From Caprella mutica (taxonomy: Eukaryota; Arthropoda; Malacostraca; Amphipoda; Caprellidae): a DNA stretch of 64,000 bases. Below are positions 23,408 through 35,200 of the stretch, in pieces. The DNA lies in NCBI GenBank assembly GCA_947561585.1, contig CANNZV010001827.1, positions 1 to 64,000 on the forward strand, given 5' to 3'. Numbering within the stretch: the stretch's first letter is position 1; every line of letters begins with the position of its first letter. Made by a program: the position numbers and the translations under genes. The notes under the pieces were generated by a model. That model worked only from the letters and a program-made list of their open reading frames with translations, had not been told where the DNA came from and did no database searches.

Positions 23408-25030
23408 AGTGCTGGGAAAACTGCCACTGGAAAAATTGCCACTGGGAAAACTGCCACTGGGAAAACTGCCACTGGAAAAACTGCCACTGGAAAAACTGCC
23501 ACTGGGAAAACTGCCACTGGGAAAACTGCCACTGGGAAAACTGCCACTGGGAAAACTGCCACTGGGAAAACTGCCACTGGGAAGATTGCCACTGGGAAAA
23601 CTGCCACTGGGAAGATTGCCACTGGGAAAACTGTCACTGGGAAGATTGCCACTGGGAAAACTGCCACTGGGAAGATTGCCACTGGGAAAACTGCCACTGG
23701 GAAGATTGCCACTGGGAAAACTGCCACTGGGAAGATTGCCACTGGGAAAACTGCCACTGGGAAGATTGCCACTGGGAAAACTGCCACTGGGAAGATTGCC
23801 ACTGGGAAAACTGTCACTGGGAAGATTGCCACTGGGAAAACTGCCACTGGGAAAACTGTCACTGGGAAGATTGCCACTGGGAAAACTGCCACTGGGAAGA
23901 TTGCCACTGGGAAAACTGCCACTGGGAAGATTGCCACTGGGAAAACTGCCACTGGGAAGATTGCCACTGGGAAAACTGCCACTGGGAAGATTGCCACTGG
24001 GAAAACTGCCACTGGGAAGATTGCCACTGGGAAAACTGCCACTGGGAAGATTGCCACTGGGAAGATTGCCACTGGGAAAACTGCCACTGGGAAGATTGCC
24101 ACTGGGAAAACTGCCACTGGGAAAACTGCCACTGGGAAGATTGCCACTGGGAAAATTGCCACTGGGAAGATTGCCACTGGGAAAATTGCCACTGGGAAGA
24201 TTGCCACTGGGAAAACTGCCACTGGGAAGATTGCCACTGGGAAAACTGCCACTGGGAAAACTGCCACTGGGAAGATTGCCACTGGGAAAATTGCCACTGG
24301 GAAGATTGCCACTGGGAAAACTGCCACGGGGAAAACTGCCACTGGGAAAACTGCCACTGGGAAAACTGCCACTGGGAAAACTGCCACTGGGAAAGCTGCC
24401 ACTGGGAAAACTGCCACTGGGAAAACTGCCACTGGGAAAACTGCCACTGGGAAGATTACCACTGGGAAAATTGCCACGGGGAAAACTGCCACGGGGAAAA
24501 CTGCCACTGGGAAAACTGCCACTGGGAAAACTGCCACTGGGAAGATTGCCACTGGGAAAACTGCCACTGGGAAAGCTGCCACTGGGAAGATTGCCACTGG
24601 GAAAATTGCCACTGGGAAGATTGCCACTGGGAAAACTGCCACTGGGAAAACTGCCACTGGGAAAACTGCCACTGGGAAAACTGCTACTGGGAAAGCTGCC
24701 ACTGGGAAGATTGCCACTGGGAAAATTGCCACTGGGAAGATTGCCACTGGGAAAACTGCCACTGGGAAGATCGCCACTGGGAAAACTGCCACTGGGAAAA
24801 TTGCCAATGGGAAAATTGCCACTGGGAAGATTGCCACTGCGAAAATTGCCACTGGGAAGATTGCCACCCTGGGAAAACTGCCACTGGGAAGAATGCCACT
24901 GTGGGAATATTACCACAGGGAAGATTGCCACCCTGGGAAAACTAACACTGGTAAAATTGCCACTAGGAAGATTGCCACTGTGGGAAAACTGCAACTGTGG
25001 GAAGATGCAACCCGGAAAATTGCCAATGAG
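23408..25030. repeat. 15-bp minisatellite (actgggaaaactgcc), about 100 copies
   Basis: The two main variants, gaaaactgcc and gaagattgcc, alternate over long stretches, so much of the array has a 30-bp dimer period. Towards the inner edge (24890-25030) units lengthen to about 17 bp (actgtgggaaaactgc). It reads through in several frames on both strands only because 15 is divisible by three. Confidence 0.98.
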
Positions 25031-26399
25031 GAAAAATTGCCACTGTTTTTATAAATTCATTATCATTTTCATTATTTACAATGAGTACATCTCATTTTGA
25101 CAAGTTATACAATCTAAGTGAACTCTTCCGTCGGTCGGTGGGTGTGACTGTGCTGATACGCAATTAATTCTTAGCTTAATGTTTTAAATTGTTCCCTTTA
25201 GACTTTAAATCATTTAAATGTTCTCTACTCCACTAGTTTGCCGTCCAGTTATTTTCTCTCATTCACAAGTGCACTAAAATGTACGTAGTATCTTTATAAT
25301 GTCTAGTCTTGTATGGACCACAAAAATGAAACAAAATTCAATCAAGATATTTAAAAAAAATTGCATTATTTACGTATAAAATTAAATGAAACTAATGCAA
25401 CATGTTTTGTTCTGTTTAGTTTTTTATCATTTATCATCATGCACATTTTACAAACAATTGCATCAGGATTGTTAGCTATTTTTGCTACACGTAAATTAGC
25501 CTCTTAACTAGTAAGCTTATCCACAGATAGATTCAAAATTCATTTTTAGTTTTTATAAATTGAAAAATGGAACGTGACACTAAGGTATGGACCACAGAAG
25601 TAACTGCTTATAACTTTCGAATAAATTAAGATTTTTTTAATGAATTATATTCAGAAACGGGTTTCTTATCACTCTTGCAAATTACGTTAAATTGGTAATA
25701 TTTTTCCGCTCTCAGTGTTGTTTTGAAAACAGTTGTAAAAAGTCAAGTTTCCCTTAGACAAATCAGTTTTCCAGATAAAAATTATACGAAAGCTTAAAAT
25801 TACTGTCATTATTTTCTGAAGGTAATTTTTTCACTTTTTATGGATCATTTTATCTTTTAAATAGAAAACAATAGTTTAAAGCTTTGTATGATTTTTACCT
25901 GAAAAAACGGTTTTGTGCAACTTACTTTCCAACACAAAGCTAAGCGAGGAAAAACAATGCCAATTTTGTGTCATTTGCTAGATTGATAAAAAAACATTTT
26001 TCTGAACATAACTAATGCAATTTTTTTTAAATATCTTGATTGAATTTTGTTTCATTTTTGTGGTCCATACAAGACTAGACATTGTAAAGATACTACGTAC
26101 ATTTTAGTGCACTTGTGAATGAGAGAAAATAACTGGACGGCAAACTAGTAGAGTAGAGAACATTTAAATGATTTAAAGTCTAAAGAGAACAATTAAACAC
26201 ATTAAGCTAAGAATTAATTGCGTATCAGCACAGTCACATCCACCGACGGAAGAATCTACTTAGATTGTATAACTTGTCAAAATCATATGTACACATTGTA
26301 AATAATTCTTTTATATTTAATTCAGATCAATATTAAATTCAGTACCTATATGAATTGTGTTATTTTCGAAAAAAAAAATTCAGTATGACTTTATAAATA

Positions 26400-26512
26400 C
26401 AGTGGCAATTTTCCGGGTGGCAATCTTCCCACAGTGGCAGTTTTCCCACAGTGGCAGTTTTCCCACAGTGGCAATTTTCCCAGTGGTAATCTTCGCAGTT
26501 GCAAATTTCCAC
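26400..26512. repeat. Short inverted counterpart array (17-bp units) at the right end of the 23.4-26.5 kb foldback
   Basis: About six units of the form cagtggcagttttccca in the opposite orientation to the 15-bp array, with a 17-bp spacing between well-preserved copies. Confidence 0.85.
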
Positions 26513-26526
26513 GCACGAGCAAAGTA

Positions 26527-27795
26527 TTCAATGAAATGTTGTATTGGCTATGTTGTATTGACTATGTTGTATTGACTATGTTGCATTGGCTATGTTGCAT
26601 TGGCTATGTTGTATTGGCTATGTTGTATTGGCTATGTTGTATTGGCTATGTTGTATTGGCTATGTTGTATTGGCTATGTTGTATTGGCTATGTTGTATTG
26701 GCTATGTTGTATTGGCTATGTTGTATTGGCTATGTTGTATTACCTATGTTGTATTGGCTATGTTGTATTGGCTATGTTGTATTGGCTATGTTGTATTGGC
26801 TATGTTGTATTGGCTATGTTGTATTGGCTATGTTGTATTGGCTATGTTGTATTGGCTATGTTGTATTGGCTATGTTGTATTGGCTATGTTGCATTGGCTA
26901 TGTTGTATTGGCTATGTTGTATTGGCTATGTTGTATTGGCTATGTTGTATTGGCTATGTTGTATTGGCTATGTTGTATTGGCTATGTTGTATTGGCTATG
27001 TTGTATTGGCTATGTTGTATTGGCTATGTTGTATTGGCTATGTTGTATTGGCTCTGTTGTATTGGCTCTGTTGTATTGGCTCTGTTGTATTGGCTATGTT
27101 GTATTGGCTATGTTGTATTGGCTATGTTGTATTGGCTATGTTGTATTGGCTCTGTTGTATTGGCTCTGTTGTATTGGCTCTGTTGTATTGGCTATGTTGT
27201 ATTGGCTATGTTGTATTGGCTATGTTGTATTGGCTATGTTGTATTGGCTATGTTGTATTGGCTATGTTGTATTGGCTATGTTGTATTGGCTATGTTGTAT
27301 TGGCTATGTTGTATTACCTATGTTGTATTGGCTATGTTGTATTGGCTATGTTGTATTGGCTATGTTGTATTACCTATGTTGTATTACCTATGTTGTATTG
27401 GCTATGTTGTATTGGCTATGTTGTATTGGCTATGTTGTATTGGCTATGTTGCATTGGCTATGTTGTATTACCTATGTTGTATTGGCTATGTTGTACTAGC
27501 TATGTTGTATTAGCTATGTTGTATTGGCTATGTTGTATTGGTTATGTTGTATTGTCTATGTTGTATTGGCTATGTTGTATTAGCTATGTTGTATTGGCTA
27601 TGTTGTATTGGCTATGTTGTATTACCTATGTTGTATTGGCTATGTTGTATTGGCTATGTTGTATTGGCTATGTTGTATTGGCTATGTTGCATTGTCTATG
27701 TTGTATTGGCTATGTTGTATTGGCTATGTTGTAATGGCTATGTTGTATTGGCTATGTTGTATTGGCTATGTTGTATTGGGTATATTGCATTAGCC
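26527..27795. repeat. 14-bp minisatellite (ggctatgttgtatt), about 90 copies
   Basis: The array begins just after the right flank of the foldback element. Variants include tctgtt, acctatgtt and tgcattggc units, some clustered (tctgtt units at 27052-27185). The unit length shifts the frame each copy; open frames here are artefacts. Confidence 0.98.
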
Positions 27796-28009
27796 TTGTG
27801 TAAAATTCAATCTATGATGATCTAGTACATGTGTGATCAATGATTTTGGCATAACCGAATATTTTGATTATTTTCGTTATCGAGCTTCTAATTGTTGGTA
27901 TTTTGTGATTAGTCACATTATGAATTTATAAATCACAATAATAACAATAATTGCCCGTAAATAATGTTTAATAACTCATCATTAACACAAAACATCCAAT
28001 GACTAATAT

Positions 28010-28900
28010 ATACAGTGTTGGCCACGCTTCTTCAATACATCTTTACTGTGCTTTGGCATGCTGTGAAACACACCAATCCTAAATGGGTGGGATTCATGTT
28101 TATGTTCTCGATTTTCGACAATCGACAGCCAATTTCCGACCCAAAATTTCTACTTATTTGTCTTCGAGGACTTCTTAACAACTCTTGATGTGAGGCAGGT
28201 TGTGCCATCGTGTTGAAAATTAATTTGTTTATCGGGAAACTGATCGGCGATTGTTGTGAGAATATGATCATTAAGGATTTTAAATTGTCGATTCGATTTC
28301 ATTGCGGTGTATTTTGGGAAAATTCTCAAAATTCTCAAAATCAACCCCAGATATGAAGGGTGGCAAGATGCTTCACCGTAGGTACGGCACAATCCATGTC
28401 AAATTTTTCGCCTGTTCATCGTCAAACGAGACTTTTCCCTCTGATACCGAAAACGGGAAACAGAGGCTCATTGGAGGAAATAACTTTGTCCCGTTACTCA
28501 GCTGTCCAGTCCTGCCATTTCCTGCAAACATTGACACGATCCCTAATGTTCTTCGGTTTTGAGAGAGGTTTCTTCGATGTCCTCCTTAACACCATTCCTT
28601 CATCGAAAAGACGACGTCGATCTGAGGTATTGACTCCTCCTTGACCCTATTGCGCAAGCTATGAGTTGCGGCCTGTCCTTTTCTGCTAAGAAGAGCACAT
28701 CAGAACCCGATACTGTCGATCCTCAGAGTGTTTTTCCCTGCTGGAAGCTGTCTTCGCTATTGTTGAGCTGGCTCCTTTGTCTGTTTCATCAGCCTGTACA
28801 CAGTTTGCGATGACACAAGGTCTTTTACAACAATTTGCTTTGCTAATAGACTACTCTGGTGCAATAAAATGATGTTTCTCTCTTCTTTGGAAATTACTAT
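28010..28900 (-). pseudogene. Tc1-like transposase relic
   Basis: The reverse strand keeps Tc1 family stretches in shifting frames: KILNDHILTTIADQFP and QINFQHDGTTCLTSRVVKK (about 28140-28270, catalytic-core DDE region), and SMPKHSKDVLKKRGQHC near 28020-28070, like the family C-terminus. Upstream bases to about 28900 resemble the N-terminal helix-turn-helix half but have several stops and frameshifts. Not functional. Confidence 0.75.
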
Positions 28901-29083
28901 TATTGGAACCTTCTGAAGGAAACCTGTTGAAGACAATCTGTTGAAACCTAAAAAATGGATTAGATTTGAAAATTTATCGATATAATAATGTTATTCACCT
29001 TTGTATTATCCGATATATCAGTTTTGTTTGCGGTTGTTACGTTTTAGACAAAATAATCGATTTCACCACATATTATTATTTTT

Positions 29084-29452
29084 TTACTTTCTGTAATTTT
29101 TATTTGCGTTTTTTTTTTTATAATTTGTACTATAAATCTGAAAACTAGGTAAATTTAAATTAATTACAGATAACTTCATTAAGAAATTCAGCGGTATAAT
29201 GGAAAAATAAGTGAAGTTATGCCTATTAATAAAAATGTAAACTATAAGTAAATAGTCATGAATATCAGTCACCTTAAGGATACCCGTAGTCGAATAGATA
29301 TCATTTGTATGGGCCACAAGCTTCATCTGCAACAAACTACGTGCCATAGGCTCCTCCCATATCATATAGGCGTAAAGCAGATGAGGGTAAAACAAACTGT
29401 AATACAAATTAACTAATGATTTCTGAATTTGCAACCTACTCACCTTAGGCAA
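29084..29452 (-). pseudogene. Non-LTR retrotransposon (LINE) reverse transcriptase C-terminal relic
   Basis: A 122-codon stretch with LVNLYYSLFYPHLLYAYMIW, the thumb-region motif common to Jockey/CR1-type LINE reverse transcriptases (YYSLIYPHLxYxxxxW), then a decayed ILKVxDIxxYxL...IFIN region. No catalytic YADD part or 5' region is nearby. Confidence 0.65.
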
Positions 29453-29705
29453 TGTACCGACAACATCTACCTAAATAGTCTTCAGATGAAATGCTCTATT
29501 ATATTGATAGGCACAAGTATATATGTAAGTAAAATAAGTCAATGGCAATAAAATGCATTGGTTACAGCATGTTATCTCAGGTATAATTATGTCAACACCT
29601 GTTAAATTATCTGTCCTATATTTATGTACCCAAAGCTGACTAGTTAGGTATATATAAGTTGCATAAGTCATCAATAATTTTAAAGAAGAATTCTATTTGC
29701 CATCT

Positions 29706-29910
29706 ATGTCGGGTAAGTTACGAATTATCGGTCACTATCACATCTTCGGTCATATAAGAAAACAATATAATTATAGTAGTTGTTATTTTATTTTTATTTG
29801 TATCTATGATACCTGGAAGTATCATGGATACCAACTAAAATAATTATAATTAATGTGTCGTTTTTTCTTATGTGACCGAAAATGTGAAACTGACCGATAA
29901 TTCAACATAT
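29706..29910. mobile_element. MITE-A copy
   Basis: It begins gtcgggtaagttacgaatta. The right arm gaccgaaaatgtgaaactga runs to ccgataattc and has lost its last bases. The centre holds tatctatgatacctggaagt. Confidence 0.85.
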
Positions 29911-29944
29911 GATTTAGAAACTATAACAAATATCGAAGCTATTG

Positions 29945-30578
29945 CCTATTAATCATTGTAAAGATTATAAGATAATATTAATCATTGTAAAGATTATAAG
30001 ATAATATTAATCATTGTAAAGATTATAAGATAATATTAATCATTGTAAAGATTATAAGATAATATTAATCATTGTAAAGATTATAAGATAATATTAATCA
30101 TTGTAAAGATTATAAGATAATATTAATCATTGTAAAGATTATAAGATAATATTAATCATTGTAAAGATTATAAGATAATATTAATCATTGTGAAGATTAT
30201 AAGATAATATTAATCATTGTAAAGATTATAAGATAATATTAATCATTGTAAAGATAATAAGATAATATTAATCATTGCAAAGATTATAAGATAATATTAA
30301 TCATTGTGAAGATTATAAGATAATATTAATCATTGTGAAGATTACAAGATAATATTAATCATTGTAAAGATTATAAGATAATATTAATCATTGTAAAGAT
30401 AATAAGATAATATTAATCATTGTGAAGATTATAAGATAATATTAATCATTGTAAAGATTATAAGATAATATTAATCATTGTGAAGATTATAAGATAATAT
30501 TAATCATTGTAAAGATAATAAGATAATATTAATCATTGCAAAGATTATAAGATAATATTAATCATTGTAAAGATTATT
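29945..30578. repeat. 29-bp minisatellite, about 22 copies
   Basis: The unit is attaatcattgtaaagatta plus taagataat, with few variants (tgtgaag, tgcaaag, gataataag). It starts about 40 bp after a MITE-A copy. Confidence 0.97.
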
Positions 30579-31004
30579 ACTTATGTATGAACTATTTTAG
30601 TAAGTAACAAAGTATTTTCTATTTTTCATGGTATATGATTTTTTCATGGTTCCATTGTATTGTATTCCAAAGGCTCATTGTGTATCCTTATATATAGAAG
30701 GTATAATGATAAGGTACAGCTCACATTTTTAAAGTTGAATTATTATCGCAGATGTTCAGTTCTATCGAATAATAACCAGAAATAAATAACTATATATCAT
30801 TCTGATTTGTATGGTCAATAGCTTAAATATATACCAGGTATTCCAGCTAGGAGTGACCGACAACAAAACGATATAAAACCTAAACAAATAGAGATAGAAC
30901 ACTCTACTTTTTTCCCTTTTTCCAAAAATATTTCAAGTTTTTGTATTAGTAAAACAAAGTTTCTACCTAAATATTTATTCAAGCACAGGCCTCAACATGA
31001 CCTC

Positions 31005-31245
31005 TGTCTATTTCCAGGCATTTTTGCCATTGCCACTGGTACCCCATCATAACCGGCCGGCACATTTCTTCGGTGATGTGCCCTTCAAAGGCCATTTCAA
31101 TCCTTGTCTTTAGCTCGGCGATTGTTCTGGACTTTATGAACTCCCATAACAAGAAATCACAGGGGCTTAAGTCCGGTGAACATGGAGGCAATGACATGAT
31201 GGAAGAACCTCGGCCCATCCAGCTGTTCGGTAAATTTTCGTCCAT
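31005..31245 (-). pseudogene. Mariner-type transposase 3' fragment (left half of an inverted pair)
   Basis: CSPDLSPCDFLLWEFIKSRT followed by AELKTRIEMAFEGHITEEMC matches the third-Asp region and C-terminus of mariner-type transposases. Only the last 80 or so residues exist. It faces the related fragment at 31256-31440 across about 10 bp. Confidence 0.8.
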
Positions 31246-31255
31246 TCAACACGCC

Positions 31256-31440
31256 ATTGCCTCCATGTTCACCGGACTTGAACCCCTATGAATTCTTGTT
31301 ATGGGAGTTCATCAAGTCCAGAAAAATTGAAGAGCTAAAGACAAGGATTGAAATGGCTTTTTAAGGGCACATCACTGAAGAAATGTACCGGCAGGTAATG
31401 ATGGAGTACCAGTGGCAATGGCAGAAATGCCTGGAAATGA
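31256..31440 (+). pseudogene. Mariner-type transposase 3' fragment (right half of an inverted pair)
   Basis: SPDLNPYEFLLWEFIKSRKI then ELKTRIEMAF, an in-frame stop, and GHITEEMYRQVMMEYQWQWQ. It is a diverged inverted copy of the - strand fragment at 31005-31245, and is interrupted at its 3' side by MITE-C (31465). Confidence 0.8.
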
Positions 31441-31464
31441 TTCATCAAACGGTAATCATGATAA

Positions 31465-31661
31465 GTAGAACTCCTCTTTAGTGAATGTAGATTCCTGAGT
31501 AAGAGAATTATCCTGTACAGTGAACTTCTTTTATTCTGCCATGAATGGTCATTAGTTTTCTAAATCTGATGGCCATTCATGGCAGACTGAAGAAAATTTG
31601 TTCACTATAGAGGAGTTCTCTTACTCATGACTCTACATTCACTATAGAGGAGTTCTACTGC
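31465..31661. mobile_element. MITE-C copy, intact, upstream of the B4GAT1-like gene
   Basis: Runs from agtagaactcctctttagtg to ggagttctactg, with long inverted arms around tctgatggccattcatggca. Adjoins the transposase relic pair on its left. Confidence 0.92.
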
Positions 31662-31756
31662 AACAATAATCACACCTAAAAATACCTTCGCGAAAATGAA
31701 TTCACTCTATTTTCGAAAATTAGATGGAAATATTCTGGCAATTTACCGATTAATTA

Positions 31757-31965
31757 AGGCATCTTCACACATGTCAGGAATCCGTCCGGGACGTCACCGG
31801 TCCGTCTCCGTCACTCTCCTCTCAGTGATTCGGTGTCAGTGAAAAAATATATCGTTACTTTAATTTCAACGGACACATTCACACAGTACCGGCTCCCCTC
31901 AGTGATAAAAAATCACTGACCGGAGACGTCCCGGACGGATCCCTGACATGTGTGAAGTAGCCTTT
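31757..31965. mobile_element. MITE-K: hairpin element upstream of the B4GAT1-like gene
   Basis: Arms aaggcatcttcacacatgtc and gacatgtgtgaagtagcctt are inverted, continuing as ccgtccgggacgtc / gacgtcccggacgg. It is more GC-rich than its surroundings. Confidence 0.88.
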
Positions 31966-31968
31966 AAT

Positions 31969-32103
31969 TTGTACAGATACTACTTTTCTAACCTTGTAAC
32001 TCTTTAACTAAGCATTTTAGACCATACCTTCGTAGAATAAAGTGTTTATTTCGACGAATGCAACCTTATGTTAAAGTTTGGCAACAAAAGTGTCGGACAC
32101 CCA
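31969..32103. mobile_element. Single-arm fragment of the 50.4-kb mariner-type element
   Basis: gtacagatactacttttcta through gtgtcggacaccc matches the right arm of the 50358-51028 element; no left arm is nearby. It lies about 150 bp before the B4GAT1-like start codon. Confidence 0.85.
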
Positions 32104-32249
32104 ATATAGTCCCAAATATTTTTATAAATAAGTAAACACTAAGATTTTTTGAATCACTTCAGAATTACATTTTAGTTCATTAAACAAATTTTTGGTTCAC
32201 ATTCCATTATCTATTTTCAGAAAATTTATTTCCTTGATATCCGAGTAAA

Positions 32250-35200
32250 ATGATATTTCTCGCCAAATCGATAAGAATATGGAAAGCCATTCTTTTAATA
32301 TGGGTTCTATACTGTCTGGACAAGTTTTTCCTGGACAACAACAGAAGAGAAGTGGGCTTTGAAGTGGTGACGAGGGATGTTAAGGATGTAGGACCTCCTG
32401 AAGATTCACTTGAGAGTAAAATGTTCAGTGATTTCAGTGACTGTGCCACTCAGCCCCAAACCTACCTAGCAAGTCAGAGAGGTGACTATTGGGTGCTGGA
32501 GAACTACATCAGGGCAGAAAAAACCTTCAAATGTAACGAGTCAATCACCTATACTACTCAAGGAGATTTCAGATTCCTCGATAACTTGAAGATTTTAACG
32601 GAAAGATGGCAGGTGAGTCTAAGGTAGAATAATTTACCATCTGCATTTACTTAAAAATTAATGCAGAAACACATTAAGGGGTATAGTAACTAAATATTCA
32701 TAGATGCTCTTTTATGTACTTATGAAAATTATGACGAAATATTTAATACATTTACACACCAATTAATGAAGGAACAGATTTAGAAGTCTATTAACGAAGT
32801 CTTCATATATTTTATGAAGTTATTATCAAACTTAAAACGAAACATTTTAAAGTGAATATTTTACATGAGTAGCAGCGAATGCAATTTAATCCTTATATCT
32901 CTCGACACCAGATTGTATTACACGAAATGAAATAAGTACACTAGACAATGCCTTTAATATCTTTTTCCTACCCCAGGGTCCACTCAGTGTTTCTATGTAC
33001 GCAACTGGGAGTGATTTCGAAAAAACTGTCAACGAGATTCTCTACCAAAGGGAATGCGTGAGCAAGAACATTAAAGAGTTGGTGACATTCCACCTGTTCT
33101 ACCACAGCAAACATGTTCCTCTGCAAGTGAGTTTGATGGTTCTGTTAGTGTAGTGAAACAACTGAGTTATGAACTATCAGTTCCTTCATATCTCAGGTGC
33201 ACTAGATAGTTTTCTATGATAAAAATCATAGAAAACTACGGCCATTGAGGGGTAACTATGACACAATTCTTGACGTATATCATTTTCTATAATTTAAACA
33301 TAGAAAACTATTTCATAACTCAGGTGCATTTCATAACTCATGTCCCCATTACTCGAGTGTTTCAAACTCAGGAGTTTTACTGTAAATAATAATTATTCTT
33401 GCCTAAGATTTATTGCATTAGACAACATATTCGACTTTACTGGCACTCAAACACAAGCTATGAAGACTATATAAAATCTATACATTATCTCTAATCGAAG
33501 TGAATTTTTGAGGAAAGACTAAATTATTATAATGTTTAATATAGTAAAATAAATATTCGGTTCATTTTATTAAATCAAAAAATATCCAGAAAATTATTAA
33601 AATCTCCAAATGTTACATTTTTAATTTGATATTATAAAAAACATTTAACGAAAAAATGAAAATGTAATAAATATTCGTTTCTGATCATACTATTTATAGC
33701 TTCAACCTACCTAACATTCTCACTCAGATTTTCAGCAGACGCAAATTACTGCTGAAGACACCGGACTGCAGTCAGCCACACATTGTCCCGACTGCTACCT
33801 ACAAAGAAGCACATAATCTCCTCTACCCCATAAACTTGGCCAGAAACGTGGCAAGAAGGGCCAGTACAACTTACTTCGTCTTCCCTTCAGATATTGAACT
33901 GTATCCATCAACTAATTTTATTCCTGGTACGATTCTAGGCAGAAAATATCTATATTAAAAATGTCATAAATCAGTTAGTGAAGCTCATTTGGGTAGAATT
34001 CCTCTATAGTGAACTCCTCTATAGTTCACTATAGAGGAGTTCACTATAGAGGAGTTCACTATAGAGGAGTTCACTATAGAGGAGTTCACTATAGAGGAGT
34101 TCACTATAGAGCAGTTCACTATAGAGGAGTTCACTATAGAGGAGTTCACTATAGAGGAGTTCACTATAGAAGAGTTCACTATAGAAGAGTTCACTATAGA
34201 GGAGTTCACTATAGAGGAGTTCACTATAGAGGAGTTCACTATAGAGGAGTTCACTATAGAGGAGTTCACTATAGAGAAGTTCACTATAGAGGAGTTCACT
34301 ATAGAGGAGTTCACTATAGAGGAGTTCACTATAGAAGAGTTCACTATAGAAGAGTTCACTATAGAGGAGTTCACTATAGAGGAGTTCACTATAGAGGAGT
34401 TCACTATAGAGGAGTTCACTATAGAAGAGTTCACTATAGAGGAGTTCACTATAGAGGAGTTCACTATAGAGGAGTTCACTATAGAGGAGTTCACTATAGA
34501 GGAGTTCACTATAGAGGAGCTCTACTGCATATTCTATTCACCTCCACAGAGTTCCTGAAGATGATCAAGAGGCCTGATTTCTCTCCATCTACTAACCCTA
34601 GAGTCTACGTTTTCTCAGCTTTTGAGGTTAGGGAGACTCTTCCCCCTCCCGAAACCAAGGCACAACTGGTGGAGCTCCTGAAGACGGGCGATGCCATTCC
34701 CTTCCATATGAAAGTCTGCCCTAAGTGTCACAATATACCTTTTGGAGAGGTAGGGAATGCATTATAAATTTAGAGCTTTTTTCACTATGTGGGAAGTTAC
34801 TATGGAAGATATCAATAGGCTTACCTTAGTATAGGTACCTTTAATAATATTATTATAGTGAAAATCGATGAAAATGTAATGATAGAAAATATATGAGTAA
34901 TTTATGTAAGTAAAATATTGAGTTAATTTATATAGTTGCAAATATATATAGGTTATAAATATATCGCTCGTTTGCGACAACACTGACTCCAAAAAGCTAT
35001 TTTTCAGGAGAGGCATTTTAGTACTTGTAATGTACGTACATTTAATGGTATATCGTTAGGACATTTAGCCTCTAGCGGTACATTTTAGAGTTACAATTAT
35101 GAAACTTTTACTAAATATTCATTATTTTAAGATTTATATGTCTATGTGGATAACTCGAAAATACATGTTTATGTGTTTATGACTTTTTTCTTGGAAATGA

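Larger units (their letters stand above)
23408..26517. mobile_element. Foldback element with a giant 15-bp terminal array
   Basis: The left end is a 1.6-kb array. Inner arms at about 25041-25400 and 26005-26400 are inverted copies (for example ctggacggcaaactagt and its complement). The right end is a short inverted array of the same motif family. The inner array borders also match as complements (cccggaaaattgcc at about 25010; ggcaattttccggg at about 26404). The flanks agcaaggta (23399-23407) and agcaaagta (26518-26526) match at 8 of 9 bases, suggesting a 9-bp target duplication. The outermost roughly 20 bp of each end also match imperfectly as inverted repeats. Confidence 0.8.

Noticed and set aside
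23353..25100. Open frames of 504-563 codons on both strands encoding PLGKL, PVAIF or PSGNL repeats
   Set aside because: They arise because the 15-bp minisatellite unit is a multiple of three and lacks stops. Both strands and several frames are open at once, and there are no splice or start contexts.
26434..27825. Long frames encoding a YWLCCIGYVVLAML repeat that look like a multi-pass membrane protein
   Set aside because: The 14-bp unit reads the same peptide in all three frames after 42 bp. It is a non-coding array.
34009..34767. A 252-codon frame joining the HYRGV repeat to B4GAT1-like exon 4
   Set aside because: The frame happens to run through the MITE-derived array, but family similarity starts at the acceptor at 34549 (EFLKMIKRPDF). 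The repeat part is intronic.
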